Origin: Paenibacillus sp.
Lineage (GTDB): Bacteria > Bacillota > Bacilli > Paenibacillales > YIM-B00363
Direction of reading: 5' to 3'
Length of the DNA: 64,000 nucleotides
NCBI RefSeq assembly: GCF_031177825.1
Contig: NZ_JAPSKE010000028.1
Location: 1-64,000, forward strand
Each line of letters begins with the position of its first letter. Within the stretch, counting starts at the first letter, position 1. Below the pieces are notes generated by a model, which saw only the letters and a program-made list of their open reading frames with translations, was not told where the DNA came from and made no database searches. Shown piece by piece: positions 18,898 to 26,952 of the stretch. A program made the translations under genes and the position numbers.

Positions 18898-18965
18898 CTT
18901 TGCGGATATCGGAAACACTCGTAAAGTCGCACCGGAAAGATCCAATAGCGAAGGAGATGGCCCCG

Positions 18966-19160
18966 ATGGACGAAAACGAGAAAGCGAAGCGGCAGCTAGC
19001 GCAAGCGCAAGCGAAAGACTCGACCGACGGCGCGCGGACCGACGCGTTCATGACGATGGATGCGTGGAATCAAGACGGCAATCCGACGGCGATCGTCGAC
19101 GATTTCGGTCCGGAGATGAACCAGGAAGCCCCGCCCACGCTGAACGGCAAGCCGACGTAA
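18966..19160 (+). CDS. Small hydrophilic protein of unknown function
   Basis: The frame encodes 64 residues, MDENEKAKRQLAQAQAKDS to a Pro-rich end (TLNGKPT). It is charged, without membrane or cysteine motifs. AAGGAG at 18951-18956 is nine bases before ATG 18966; the in-frame ATG at 18957 is too close to it. It follows the LuxR-type gene by 68 bases and ends before a strong hairpin, so co-transcription is likely. I do not recognise the family. Confidence 0.7.
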   Translation: MDENEKAKRQLAQAQAKDSTDGARTDAFMTMDAWNQDGNPTAIVDDFGPEMNQEAPPTLNGKPT

Positions 19161-19173
19161 TTGGGTACCAAAA

Positions 19174-19207
19174 GAAGGGGAACCGCATGACGCGGTTCCC
19201 CTTCTTC
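19174..19207. terminator. Bidirectional terminator between the small protein and the protease
   Basis: GAAGGGGAACCGC and GCGGTTCCCCTTC form a 13-base-pair stem with a 5-base loop. The minus-strand reading is followed by TTTT and serves the protease gene. The plus-strand side has TTCTTC and can end the small-protein transcript. Confidence 0.85.
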
Positions 19208-19210
19208 ATG

Positions 19211-20368
19211 CTAGCGTGCATAAACGACTTTAATCGAAGAGAGCTCTCTGCGAGAGAGTTGACGGGTATATGCCGGATTTCCGTCTTTGCTTTTTACCGA
19301 ACGCACGAGACCGACACCCTTCGGACGTGCTACGCGTGCACCGAATCGTACCATAAACCAATGAATCGGAAAAGCGATAGACATTTTACCGTCGTCGGAG
19401 CCGGCAAAATTCACGGCAGCGGCGAAGTTGTCCGATCTTCTCAGCCATACGGAGCCAGAGTCGCCCGGAAGGGATACGGGTTTGGCGCCCGCGATGACGG
19501 TTTGATTCTTAAATCTGAAGCTTCCCAGTCTTGCATAACCTACGCTTACATCTGTATTCACAGAGTCGACGACTCCATAAGTAAATCCGGTCGTTCTACC
19601 GACTTTCTTGAAACGGTCACCTACACGAAAGGAGGTTACATGCCCGGGAACGACCCCGACCGCAGCGTAACGCGGGTTTACTGCTCTTGTTCTTACCGGG
19701 ACAGCGACTGCGGCATCCATATAATTGACACGGTTCCGTTGTAACTTCGCAAGTCGTTCCAAGTGACCGATTCGGTTTCTATTTCTCCGTCCGTTGTCCG
19801 CCCCCCCAGGTTGCAATGTAACGGCTCTATTCCTGGAATTTGTCGGATTCGTTAAAACATGATTGTTGCTAAGTATAAATCGTTTGTTGTTCCCAAGAGG
19901 GAAAGCAGTGACAATCAAACCCGCCGTCCCTGACCCGCGTGTCGTGCCAATACTGTACCCTGCTAATAGAGGCCGAATGCGGGAGCGGTAATTCACATGA
20001 GAGAGAAATTCTTTTGTTTTTACGAACCTCACTGGCACCATAACATTCGTGCGTTTCCTATTGGTTGAAAAAGAAGATGGAATCCCGAGTGACGAAGCCG
20101 AGACCGTATTCGTGTAAATAATAACTGCTGCGCCCCTTCTCGGTCGCCGAGGATCTCTGTACCCTACACCGATTCCCTGAATTTTAGGGTCATTTAGAAT
20201 AAAACGAGCTAAACGCTCCTTTATTTCGTATGCATCAGCAAAGGTAACCATGAACCCCTGATCACCGATCCCTCTTATTTTAGAGTATTGTATTGACCCA
20301 TCACGGAAAATGATTGGGCATGATCGCCGGCTTGACAAAGTTACAATTGTGCCATCATCCAACACCAT
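19211..20368 (-). CDS. S1/chymotrypsin-fold serine protease
   Basis: This 385-residue protein carries a complete catalytic triad: His in LSNNHVL, Asp in YMDAAVA and Ser in LPGDSGS. The sequence ahead of the His (QGIGVGYRDP, then Arg/Lys-rich stretches) matches the pre-domain seen in Bacillales trypsin-like peptidases of the SNNHVL type. No signal peptide is visible, so it may act inside the cell or leave by another route. It starts at ATG 20368 without a clear ribosome binding site. A 14-residue ORF (ATG 20383, MSQANEWCWMMAQL) overlaps this start. Base composition is more AT-rich than the neighbours, which suggests transfer. Confidence 0.88.
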   Translation of the reverse strand: MVLDDGTIVTLSSRRSCPIIFRDGSIQYSKIRGIGDQGFMVTFADAYEIKERLARFILNDPKIQGIGVGYRDPRRPRRGAAVIIYTNTVSASSLGIPSSFSTNRKRTNVMVPVRFVKTKEFLSHVNYRSRIRPLLAGYSIGTTRGSGTAGLIVTAFPLGNNKRFILSNNHVLTNPTNSRNRAVTLQPGGADNGRRNRNRIGHLERLAKLQRNRVNYMDAAVAVPVRTRAVNPRYAAVGVVPGHVTSFRVGDRFKKVGRTTGFTYGVVDSVNTDVSVGYARLGSFRFKNQTVIAGAKPVSLPGDSGSVWLRRSDNFAAAVNFAGSDDGKMSIAFPIHWFMVRFGARVARPKGVGLVRSVKSKDGNPAYTRQLSRRELSSIKVVYAR

Positions 20369-20422
20369 TCATTAGCTTGAGACATACTGTAACCTTGGAT
20401 GTTGCAAAGGGGGGGTGATCGG

Positions 20423-20530
20423 ATGTGCTATAAAAAATCGAAATCTTCGGCAATACGCCGCAATGCCAAAAGGAGTAAGAGCGGTTGTTCGTGTGGCTGC
20501 CGGAAAAGACTCTCACGAAAAGCGAAATAA
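20423..20530 (+). CDS. 35-residue Cys/Arg/Lys-rich peptide
   Basis: ATG 20423 opens a 35-codon frame beginning MCYKKSKSSAIRRNAKRSK, followed by a CSCGC motif and a basic tail ending in SRKAK. A near-perfect ribosome binding site, GGGGGTGATC, stands just upstream. There are four Cys and about 14 Lys/Arg, and no hydrophobic signal. It runs opposite to both neighbours, the protease and the unknown 170-residue protein. It may be a DNA- or membrane-binding peptide, or a small metal-binding protein. I recognise no family. Confidence 0.5.
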   Translation: MCYKKSKSSAIRRNAKRSKSGCSCGCRKRLSRKAK

Positions 20531-20555
20531 TGCGAATATAACTTCGAACGCAAAC

Positions 20556-20592
20556 AACAGCCCTAAGTCTCTCCTCGGAGAACCCAGGGCTG
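20556..20592 (-). terminator. Terminator of the 170-residue unknown gene
   Basis: CAGCCCT and AGGGCTG pair around an inner TCTCC/GGAGA hairpin. Read on the minus strand the stem is followed by TTGTTTG. Confidence 0.75.
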
Positions 20593-20608
20593 CTTACGTT
20601 CTCGCCTC

Positions 20609-21121
20609 TTACTGTCTCTTACGCTTGCTGGCAGCTCGCCAGTCCGATGCCGAGCGACGATAACCGACTACAAGCTGTACCTGTCCGCGAAGACCGCTGG
20701 CCAAGCAGTTGGTGAAAGCCGTGGCGCCGGCAGCCAGGACACCTCCGAGGCCCGTGCTCGGTTCCGTGACGAGAACAGGCAATAATGCTCTTGCCGCGTT
20801 TTCCATTGCTCTTGCCGCAACATCCTGACAACGTCTGATTTCGGGTACGAACGCTCCGGAAAGATCATCGGGATACCTGACATACACTACGATCCGATGA
20901 GTTAACGTTCTTCTTTGAAGACAGGGATATGGTACGTTTCTACAAAAGCCTAATGCACACACTCGCCGCGTACACGTACGGGTTCTCACTTCGGGGACGC
21001 TAAGAGAGGCAACCGTTACTTCGGGAGTGGTTGCCCGAGCTGTTAGTCTACCGAGTTTGGTGTTCCCAATGCTGAGATCACTGCGATACAACGTTCTCCA
21101 ACGACGCTTCTTCGTGACCAA
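20609..21121 (-). CDS. Basic cysteine-containing protein of unknown function
   Basis: The 170-residue product starts at TTG 21121, nine bases after a GGAG in AAAGGAGTGAGG. It is strongly basic at both ends (VTKKRRWRTLYR and AASKRKRQ). A Cys cluster sits in the middle (CTRRVCALGFC, then PYPC). A moderately hydrophobic Gly/Ala stretch follows at about residues 100-150. There is no signal peptide. It lies in the AT-richer patch beside the protease and the small Cys-rich peptide. I do not recognise it. Its cysteines and charge suggest a structural, spore-associated or nucleic-acid-binding protein, but this is open. Confidence 0.7.
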   Translation of the reverse strand: MVTKKRRWRTLYRSDLSIGNTKLGRLTARATTPEVTVASLSVPEVRTRTCTRRVCALGFCRNVPYPCLQRRTLTHRIVVYVRYPDDLSGAFVPEIRRCQDVAARAMENAARALLPVLVTEPSTGLGGVLAAGATAFTNCLASGLRGQVQLVVGYRRSASDWRAASKRKRQ

Positions 21122-21232
21122 TTGACCTCACTCCTTTCATAGGATGCTATAACTTACTCATATTGAAGTGAACCGGATTGGGGAAATACAGTAAGCTATT
21201 AGCGGAAAAGTGGGATGAATCACCAAAACCAT

Positions 21233-21258
21233 GAAAAAAGAGGCGGCCGAAGCCGCCC
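21233..21258 (-). terminator. Terminator at the end of the ROK-controlled operon
   Basis: GGCGGC-TTCG-GCCGCC followed by CTTTTTT on the minus strand is a classic rho-independent terminator, 26 bases after the stop of the distal SGNH gene. Confidence 0.9.
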
Positions 21259-21283
21259 CTTACATAGCGTGTTATTCCCGATC

Positions 21284-22360
21284 CTACCCCTTCATGGCCA
21301 AAACCGATCGTATCGCCTTCGTCATCCCCTCCGCGATCCGCTGAAAGCCCAAATCCGTCGGATGGACGCCGTCGACGGTGCATTCCTCGTAACGGCGTCC
21401 GAGCAGCGCGTCGCCGTTCAAGAAGCGGATGTCCGCATCGCCGGACGATCGCCTCTCCGAGACGAAATCGCGCGCGAAGTCTCTGCTGCGCTCTCGCTTG
21501 CGCCGGACTGCCTCCTGGAAGTCTCCCGTTGCGCTCTTGATGCCGGAGACGACGAGAATCGGGAGCGTCGGATGCTCCGAACGCACCACATCGACGAACG
21601 CGGGCAACGTCTCTTGGAATTGCTCCAGACTGACGTTCGGTTCGTAATCCAGCACGAGCAGCTTCAAGCGGTCGATGCCGCGAATGATGCGCGCCAGCTC
21701 CGGCTCCCCCTTCCCGTTCCCCGAGAAGCCCAAGTTCACGCATTCCAGATTCAGCCTCCGGCCGACGATGTTCGGATACGCCATCCCCGGTCGGCTGGCG
21801 CAGCCGCCTTGCGTGATGGACGTCCCGTAAAATACGATCCGCCCGTCATCGTCGAATTCGCTCGGCGGCTCGATCGAAGCGTCCGCCGCGAGGCCGACGA
21901 GCACCTCCTCCACCCCTTGATACAGCGGAAAATGGATCGTCACTTCGCGCTTCCGACGGTCGAAGCCTTCGAACAGGGCGGACTCGTAGGCGTCTGCGTC
22001 CGGTCGGAACCTCGTCGTGCCGATGTATCGCTTCCGCCGCGGTCCGCCGACATAACAATCGAAGCCGCATTGTCCGGTCGCGGGCATATGGTACATGTCC
22101 GCCGGAGCCGTCAGCTTGACGGACAAGTGCAGGAACGGCGAATCCGTCGTAAAGCGGAGTTGCCCGCCCGCCGTGCAGTCGGCAAGCGCGTCGACCGGCT
22201 CCCGGATCGAAGCCCGCGACGACAACGGAAGCCGTCGATAGTTGCCGTCCCGCTCGATCCAAGGAAAGCCGGCTAAGCGGAACGGCGCCGTCCGGGGAGA
22301 ATGCCAGGCGACTCCCCCCCGGTCGGGGCGAACGATTCTCATATTAGGGTCTAAGTTCAT
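21284..22360 (-). CDS. SGNH/GDSL hydrolase with N-terminal beta domain (copy 2)
   Basis: This 358-residue protein has an N-terminal beta-sandwich (about 1-170) and a SGNH core. The nucleophile Ser lies in YGTSITQGG, the Gly block in LGFSGNGKGE, and the Asp/His pair in DGVHPTDLG. SGNH enzymes with this layout cleave acetyl or other ester groups from carbohydrates. No signal peptide is present, so it likely acts in the cytoplasm on an imported substrate. It overlaps the upstream paralogue by 17 bases, which points to tandem duplication and coupled translation. Confidence 0.9.
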   Translation of the reverse strand: MNLDPNMRIVRPDRGGVAWHSPRTAPFRLAGFPWIERDGNYRRLPLSSRASIREPVDALADCTAGGQLRFTTDSPFLHLSVKLTAPADMYHMPATGQCGFDCYVGGPRRKRYIGTTRFRPDADAYESALFEGFDRRKREVTIHFPLYQGVEEVLVGLAADASIEPPSEFDDDGRIVFYGTSITQGGCASRPGMAYPNIVGRRLNLECVNLGFSGNGKGEPELARIIRGIDRLKLLVLDYEPNVSLEQFQETLPAFVDVVRSEHPTLPILVVSGIKSATGDFQEAVRRKRERSRDFARDFVSERRSSGDADIRFLNGDALLGRRYEECTVDGVHPTDLGFQRIAEGMTKAIRSVLAMKG

Positions 22361-23462
22361 GATTGACCAGCCTCTCGATCACGGGCCTTAACGACTGGGC
22401 CATCCGCATAAAGCCAAGGTCCGTCGGATGCGTTCCGTCGACCGTGCATTCTTCGGCGCCTTCTTCTCCGAGCAGAGTCGCGCCGTCGACGAAGTGGATG
22501 TGATGGTCCCCGTCCGCCCGCCGCAGCATCACATTCTCGCGTTGTACTCTTCTTCGCCGCTCATACATCTCGAATCTCCCCTCGTAGAAGAAATCGCCGC
22601 TGTTCCGAATTTTGGAGACGACGAGAATCGGGACCTCCGGGTGACGTTCCCTCAGAATTTGAATGAATATAGGAAGACTGCGGGCGATATTTTCCGGCGC
22701 CCCCGTGTTCCCTTCATAGTCGAGCACGAAGAGCGCAGGATTCTCGATGTCCGCCATCAGGTGAGCCAGCTCCGGCTCTCCCTTCCCGCTCCCCGAAAAT
22801 CCAAGGTTGACGAAGGGGAACGGAATCATGCGGCTAAGAATATTGGAGTACGCCATTCCCGGCCGCGAAGCGCAGCCTCCCTGCGTAACGGACGTTCCGT
22901 AGATGACGATCGGCTTATCGCAAGCGTACGGAGGCGGCGCTTCGACCGAAGCATCCTCGTCTACGCCGATCCATAGCTCTTCCACGCCTTGATACAACGG
23001 GAAGTTCAACACGACGTCCAACGTACGTTTAGCGTTCCACTCGTAGAACTTGGCGGTATACTCCTTGCTTCCGCCGTGAAATTTGGCCGTCGAGAGGTAT
23101 TGCTGCGGCTTGCCGGGCTCGGCGATGTAGCAATCGAACCCGCACTGCCCCGCGGCGGTCATATGATACATGCTCGCCGCTCCCGTCAACCGCGCCTTGA
23201 TGAGCAATCTCGAAGTATCCGTTCGAAAACGGAGCTGCCCCCCCGCGGTACAATACGCTAGCGTATCGACAGCTCGAGGCAAGCTTACGTCGGATCCGGC
23301 CGGCAGCCGGCGGTATATTCCATCCTTCGCGATCCAGGGAAAGCCCGCGATCTGGAAAGGAGGAGACAACGGGGAAAGCCACTTCGCGCTTTTGTCGTCG
23401 ATGTGCTCGAACGGCGCGACGACGAGTTGATTTAAGATGTTCTCTATCGATTGGACAGACAT
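22344..23462 (-). CDS. SGNH/GDSL hydrolase with N-terminal beta domain (copy 1)
   Basis: This 372-residue paralogue of the next gene has the same layout: beta domain, then YGTSVTQGG (nucleophile Ser), LGFSGSGKGE and DGTHPTDLG. The two differ throughout, so the duplication is not recent and they may act on different esters. It begins 34 bases after the MgtC-like gene with no terminator between. It is thus probably part of the long operon that starts with the binding protein at 28458, and likely removes acyl groups from sugars brought in by the importer. Confidence 0.9.
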   Translation of the reverse strand: MSVQSIENILNQLVVAPFEHIDDKSAKWLSPLSPPFQIAGFPWIAKDGIYRRLPAGSDVSLPRAVDTLAYCTAGGQLRFRTDTSRLLIKARLTGAASMYHMTAAGQCGFDCYIAEPGKPQQYLSTAKFHGGSKEYTAKFYEWNAKRTLDVVLNFPLYQGVEELWIGVDEDASVEAPPPYACDKPIVIYGTSVTQGGCASRPGMAYSNILSRMIPFPFVNLGFSGSGKGEPELAHLMADIENPALFVLDYEGNTGAPENIARSLPIFIQILRERHPEVPILVVSKIRNSGDFFYEGRFEMYERRRRVQRENVMLRRADGDHHIHFVDGATLLGEEGAEECTVDGTHPTDLGFMRMAQSLRPVIERLVNHELRP

Positions 23463-23496
23463 GTACGAACCTCTCTTTCTAAGGGTGCTTGCTTCC

Positions 23497-24294
23497 TTAT
23501 CCCCCTACCGAAACTTTCGTCTTTGGCAATGCTGGCGACTTCCTATACAGCGGATGGTTCAGATCGATCGATAAGACGCCTTCCAAGGCGCGGATGCAAT
23601 CCACGACGGCTAGCAGCTTTTCCCCGCTCTCGATCTTTATGCGAAATACAAGAAGCGTCGGCGCCTGCTCCGTTTCGTCCGTCGCCGATATTTCTTCCTG
23701 CACGATTTTTACATTGCTGACGTGAATCCCTTGCGCCCCGAACTCGATCGCGACCTTCCCGAGAATGCCAGGACGATTCGTAACCTTGACGGTCACTTCG
23801 GGGTCGATCCGGGATCTTCTCATTTTTCTTTCCCATCGGTTTAAAACTTGTAAAATGATGACTACCAAAATCGTACACAAGATGGCCCCGTAGTAAAAGC
23901 CGGCCCCCGTACATAATCCGATAGCCGCGACCACCCAGATGGAAGCTGCCGTAGTTAACCCGGACACCGTGAGGCCATGGCGCATGATCGCGCCTGCTCC
24001 CAGGAAACCGATGCCGCTGATGACCTGGGCGGACAGTCGAGCGGGGTCGATGCGTACGTTCGTTTCATGGACGAATTCAGAAAACCCATATATAGAAAGC
24101 AACATGATCGATGCGGATCCGATACAAACCAAGATATGCGTCCGGAACCCTGCCGCATGGTTGCTCCATTCCCGCTCCAACCCGATAATTCCGCCGAGCA
24201 CCACGGCGAGAACCATGCGGATCGTCAAATCCGCGGCGCTGATCCGCCATACGCTGTCCGGCTCTGCCGCGAATTGCCCCCATAGGTCGACCAT
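23497..24294 (-). CDS. MgtC/SapB-family membrane protein
   Basis: This protein of about 265 residues has four to five N-terminal helices that carry the family pattern: LGGIIGLEREWSNHAAGFRTHILVCIGSA, then GIGFLGAGAIM and GLTTAASIWVVAAIG. A cytoplasmic ACT-like C-terminal domain of about 90 residues follows. MgtC proteins affect Mg2+ limitation and ATP/phosphate homeostasis. I take ATG 24294 because GGGGGAG precedes it. An upstream ATG (24321) overlaps the Cof stop codon as TAATG and would add nine residues. Its presence among sugar genes is unusual. Confidence 0.88.
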   Translation of the reverse strand: MVDLWGQFAAEPDSVWRISAADLTIRMVLAVVLGGIIGLEREWSNHAAGFRTHILVCIGSASIMLLSIYGFSEFVHETNVRIDPARLSAQVISGIGFLGAGAIMRHGLTVSGLTTAASIWVVAAIGLCTGAGFYYGAILCTILVVIILQVLNRWERKMRRSRIDPEVTVKVTNRPGILGKVAIEFGAQGIHVSNVKIVQEEISATDETEQAPTLLVFRIKIESGEKLLAVVDCIRALEGVLSIDLNHPLYRKSPALPKTKVSVGG

Positions 24295-24320
24295 ACGCTC
24301 CCCCCCGTCAACCGCTCGCA

Positions 24321-25079
24321 TTACTCGAAACCGAATACGTACTTTCGAATCGCCTGCGCCACGCCTTCCTCGTTGTTCGTCGCCGTAACCGCACGGGCGA
24401 TAGCCTTCACTTGTTCGTCGGCATTCCCCATCGCAACGCCGAGCCCCGCCGCTTGCAGCAGCCGCATGTCGTTATGATGATCGCCGATCGCCATGACATG
24501 CTGCATGTCGATCCCTACCAGCTTGCACACTTCGCGAACTCCGCTCTCTTTCGAGACTCCCTTGGCCGATATTTCAAGATTGGTAGGTGCCGACCGGGTA
24601 ATTTCCAACGTACCCCAGCTTTCTAAGTCTTGCCGAATCTCTTCCAGGCGCCGGAGATCCGCGCTGCCGATCCCGAATTTCATCCAGTCCCGCTCGAACA
24701 TCTCCGGGGTCCATCCTTCGCGGCCCGTCAAGCTTTCCGCGCTGTACCCCCAATACCATTCCCCCCGGTCGACGGCGATGCCGTGCAGTCTTCGCACCGC
24801 CTCGCGGGGCAAGAACGTCCGCTTGTGCAGCTTTCCCGGTCCGCTCCAGATTTCCGCGCCGTTCAGCATGACCATCGGGGAACGGAGCGCTAACTCCTTC
24901 CAATAGGCTTCGGCCGTTTGCATCCCCCTGCCGGTCGAGAAGATGACCGTGACCCCTTGCTCCTCGGCGTAGCGCAGCCAACGCTTGGTCTCGTCCGTTA
25001 TGGTTTTCCCGTCCGTCAACAACGTCCCGTCCAGATCGATCGCGATCAGCTTATACTTCGCGACAACAGGAAGGTTCAT
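24321..25079 (-). CDS. Cof-type HAD-superfamily phosphatase
   Basis: This 252-residue protein has HAD motif I (AIDLDGTLLTD), motif II (FSTGRG), a Cof-type cap, and the C-terminal GIDMQHVMAIGDHHNDMRLLQ with the metal-binding Asp residues. I start it at ATG 25079 with an AGAGGA site. The open frame reaches upstream into the permease gene, but that part has no homology. It sits 8 bases after the permease gene, so a phosphorylated sugar or other phosphometabolite is the likely substrate. Confidence 0.9.
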   Translation of the reverse strand: MNLPVVAKYKLIAIDLDGTLLTDGKTITDETKRWLRYAEEQGVTVIFSTGRGMQTAEAYWKELALRSPMVMLNGAEIWSGPGKLHKRTFLPREAVRRLHGIAVDRGEWYWGYSAESLTGREGWTPEMFERDWMKFGIGSADLRRLEEIRQDLESWGTLEITRSAPTNLEISAKGVSKESGVREVCKLVGIDMQHVMAIGDHHNDMRLLQAAGLGVAMGNADEQVKAIARAVTATNNEEGVAQAIRKYVFGFE

Positions 25080-25087
25080 ATTCCTCT

Positions 25088-25924
25088 TCACCCTTTCACC
25101 GCACCCATCGTCGCCCCTTCCATGAGCAGGCGCTGGAACAACATGTAGATGATGATGGACGGCACCATCGAAATCGCGACGCCCGCGAACAAGGTGACCC
25201 AATCGGCCGTATACTCCATCTGCTTGTTAGCGGAGTACATCTGCACGGCGATCGGGTACTTCTCCGGATCGCTCAAGTAGATGAACGGAGCCATGAAGTT
25301 GTTGTAGTACCCGAGAAATTTGAATACGGCGACCGTCACGATCCCCGGCGTGGATAACGGAACGATGACTCGCCAAAATTTTTGAAACAGGGAAGCGCCG
25401 TCCATAATCGCGCTCTCCTCCAATTCCTTCGGCAGCGAACGCATAAACCCGCCTAACAGCATGAGGTAGAACACGCTTTCTCCCAAGCCCGACAGCAAGA
25501 TCAGCCCGGGAATGCTGTTCGTCAGCCCTAGCTCTCGCATAACGACGTATTGCGGCACGAGCGCGTTGACGCCCGGCAAAAACAAGCTCAGCATGATCAA
25601 GCCCCAGATTAAATTTCTCCCCTTGAACTCCATCCGCGTCAGCGCGTACGCATTGATGGTCGTGAAGAAAAGGCTGACGATGAGGGTGCCGCCCACATAA
25701 TAGAGCGTATTCAGCAATGATCTCCCGAAGCCGTAATCCGTCCAAGCATCGGCGTAGTTTTGCCAATTCAATTGTTTCGGCAGCGCCCATATATCTTGAT
25801 AAAACTCCGGATTCGTCTTCAGAGATTCATAGAGCACCCAACATAGAGGGAACACGATCGTTAATGCCCAGAAGTACAATAGTATCCGCCAGACCGCGTC
25901 CAGCCACGTATGTTTTTCCTTCAA
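25088..25924 (-). CDS. Carbohydrate ABC transporter permease (MalG type)
   Basis: This 278-residue membrane protein has six predicted helices and the EAA loop in the form KELEESAIMDGASLFQKFWRVIVPLS, which docks the ATPase. It belongs to the CUT1 sugar importers. It follows its partner permease by 21 bases. No ATPase gene is in the window, so a shared MsmX-type ATPase elsewhere is expected, as usual in Bacillota. Confidence 0.92.
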   Translation of the reverse strand: MKEKHTWLDAVWRILLYFWALTIVFPLCWVLYESLKTNPEFYQDIWALPKQLNWQNYADAWTDYGFGRSLLNTLYYVGGTLIVSLFFTTINAYALTRMEFKGRNLIWGLIMLSLFLPGVNALVPQYVVMRELGLTNSIPGLILLSGLGESVFYLMLLGGFMRSLPKELEESAIMDGASLFQKFWRVIVPLSTPGIVTVAVFKFLGYYNNFMAPFIYLSDPEKYPIAVQMYSANKQMEYTADWVTLFAGVAISMVPSIIIYMLFQRLLMEGATMGAVKG

Positions 25925-25945
25925 TGGTATCCCTCCCCGCCCGAT

Positions 25946-26893
25946 TTAGAACTCAACGCCCTTATTCGGAAAAAGTTTGTCCGTAATGAGCTTCGCGCTC
26001 ACTAAGATAACGAACAGGATCATCCCGATGGCGGATGCGTACCCGTAATTTCGATATTCGTCGCCGAACGCCAGGTTAAACATGTACAAGCCGATGACGT
26101 CGGTCGAACCGAACGGGCCGCCGTTCGTAAGGATCAAGATGATTTCGAAGCTCTTCAAGGTTCCGACGACTAAGAACAAGATGCCCACGCGGACGACGGG
26201 CATGACGAGCGGCATCGTAATCCGAAACAACCGGGTCATATGGCCGGCTCCTTCAAGAATCGCCGCTTCGTACAGCGACTTCGGGATGGCCAGCATCGCG
26301 TTCGCGAAGATGATGACGTAGAGGCCAACCCCGCCCCATACCCATGCGGGAATGACCGCCGCGAGCGCCGTTCGTTCGTTGCCGAGCCAATAGAAATTGC
26401 CCGTATCTAGGCCGAAGACGCCTAAGATTCCGTTCAGCAGCCCGTAGCTCCCATCGTAAATGAAAGCCCAGAGGAGGGCGACGACGACGGTGGACAATAC
26501 GTTCGGAAAGAAGAACAATATTTTCAGAAAACCATTTTCCCGATAAGATTTATTCGTGATCAAATAGGCGAGAATGAGCGAGACGAATACGACCAAGAAC
26601 GGAACCGTCAGCATAAACCACAGATTATGCGTCAGGGCGCGCCATACGTATTTATCTTGGAACGCCGTTACGAAGTTGGACAGCCCGACGAAGGTGGCGT
26701 CCGTGAATCCGTCCCAATCCAGCAGCGAGTAATAGACCGATAGAAGATTCGGAAACAACGTAAACACCAAATATCCGCCGAAGGGCGGCACGATCGCGAT
26801 CGTAAGAAAAATCCACTTCTGCGTCTTCGCCATATCAAGCCCCAAGCTTCTTCCTTGGGAACGCGGAGTGTTCGCCGCGGTCGGTTCAGGCAT
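25946..26893 (-). CDS. Carbohydrate ABC transporter permease (MalF type)
   Basis: This 315-residue protein has six helices and the EAA loop PKSLYEAAILEGAGHMTRLFRITMPLV. The N-terminus (about 1-20) is a cytoplasmic Arg/Pro-rich tail. It pairs with the MalG-type permease to form the pore of a CUT1 importer. It follows the binding-protein gene by 59 bases that contain a stem-loop. Confidence 0.92.
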   Translation of the reverse strand: MPEPTAANTPRSQGRSLGLDMAKTQKWIFLTIAIVPPFGGYLVFTLFPNLLSVYYSLLDWDGFTDATFVGLSNFVTAFQDKYVWRALTHNLWFMLTVPFLVVFVSLILAYLITNKSYRENGFLKILFFFPNVLSTVVVALLWAFIYDGSYGLLNGILGVFGLDTGNFYWLGNERTALAAVIPAWVWGGVGLYVIIFANAMLAIPKSLYEAAILEGAGHMTRLFRITMPLVMPVVRVGILFLVVGTLKSFEIILILTNGGPFGSTDVIGLYMFNLAFGDEYRNYGYASAIGMILFVILVSAKLITDKLFPNKGVEF

Positions 26894-26920
26894 CGAGGTC
26901 AGCTCCTCTTGATAAAGTAA

Positions 26921-26946
26921 GAGCGGAGAGGATATCCTCCCCGCTC
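26921..26946 (-). other. Intercistronic stem-loop between binding protein and permease
   Basis: GAGCGG.AGGATATCCT.CCGCTC folds into a stable hairpin. It is followed on the minus strand by only weak T content. Such hairpins often stabilise the binding-protein mRNA or partly stop transcription, giving excess binding protein over permease. Confidence 0.6.
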
Positions 26947-26952
26947 ATCGGC

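Noticed and set aside
19064..19744. 226-residue plus-strand ORF opposite the serine protease
   Set aside because: It crosses a strong terminator and is antisense to a gene with an intact catalytic triad.
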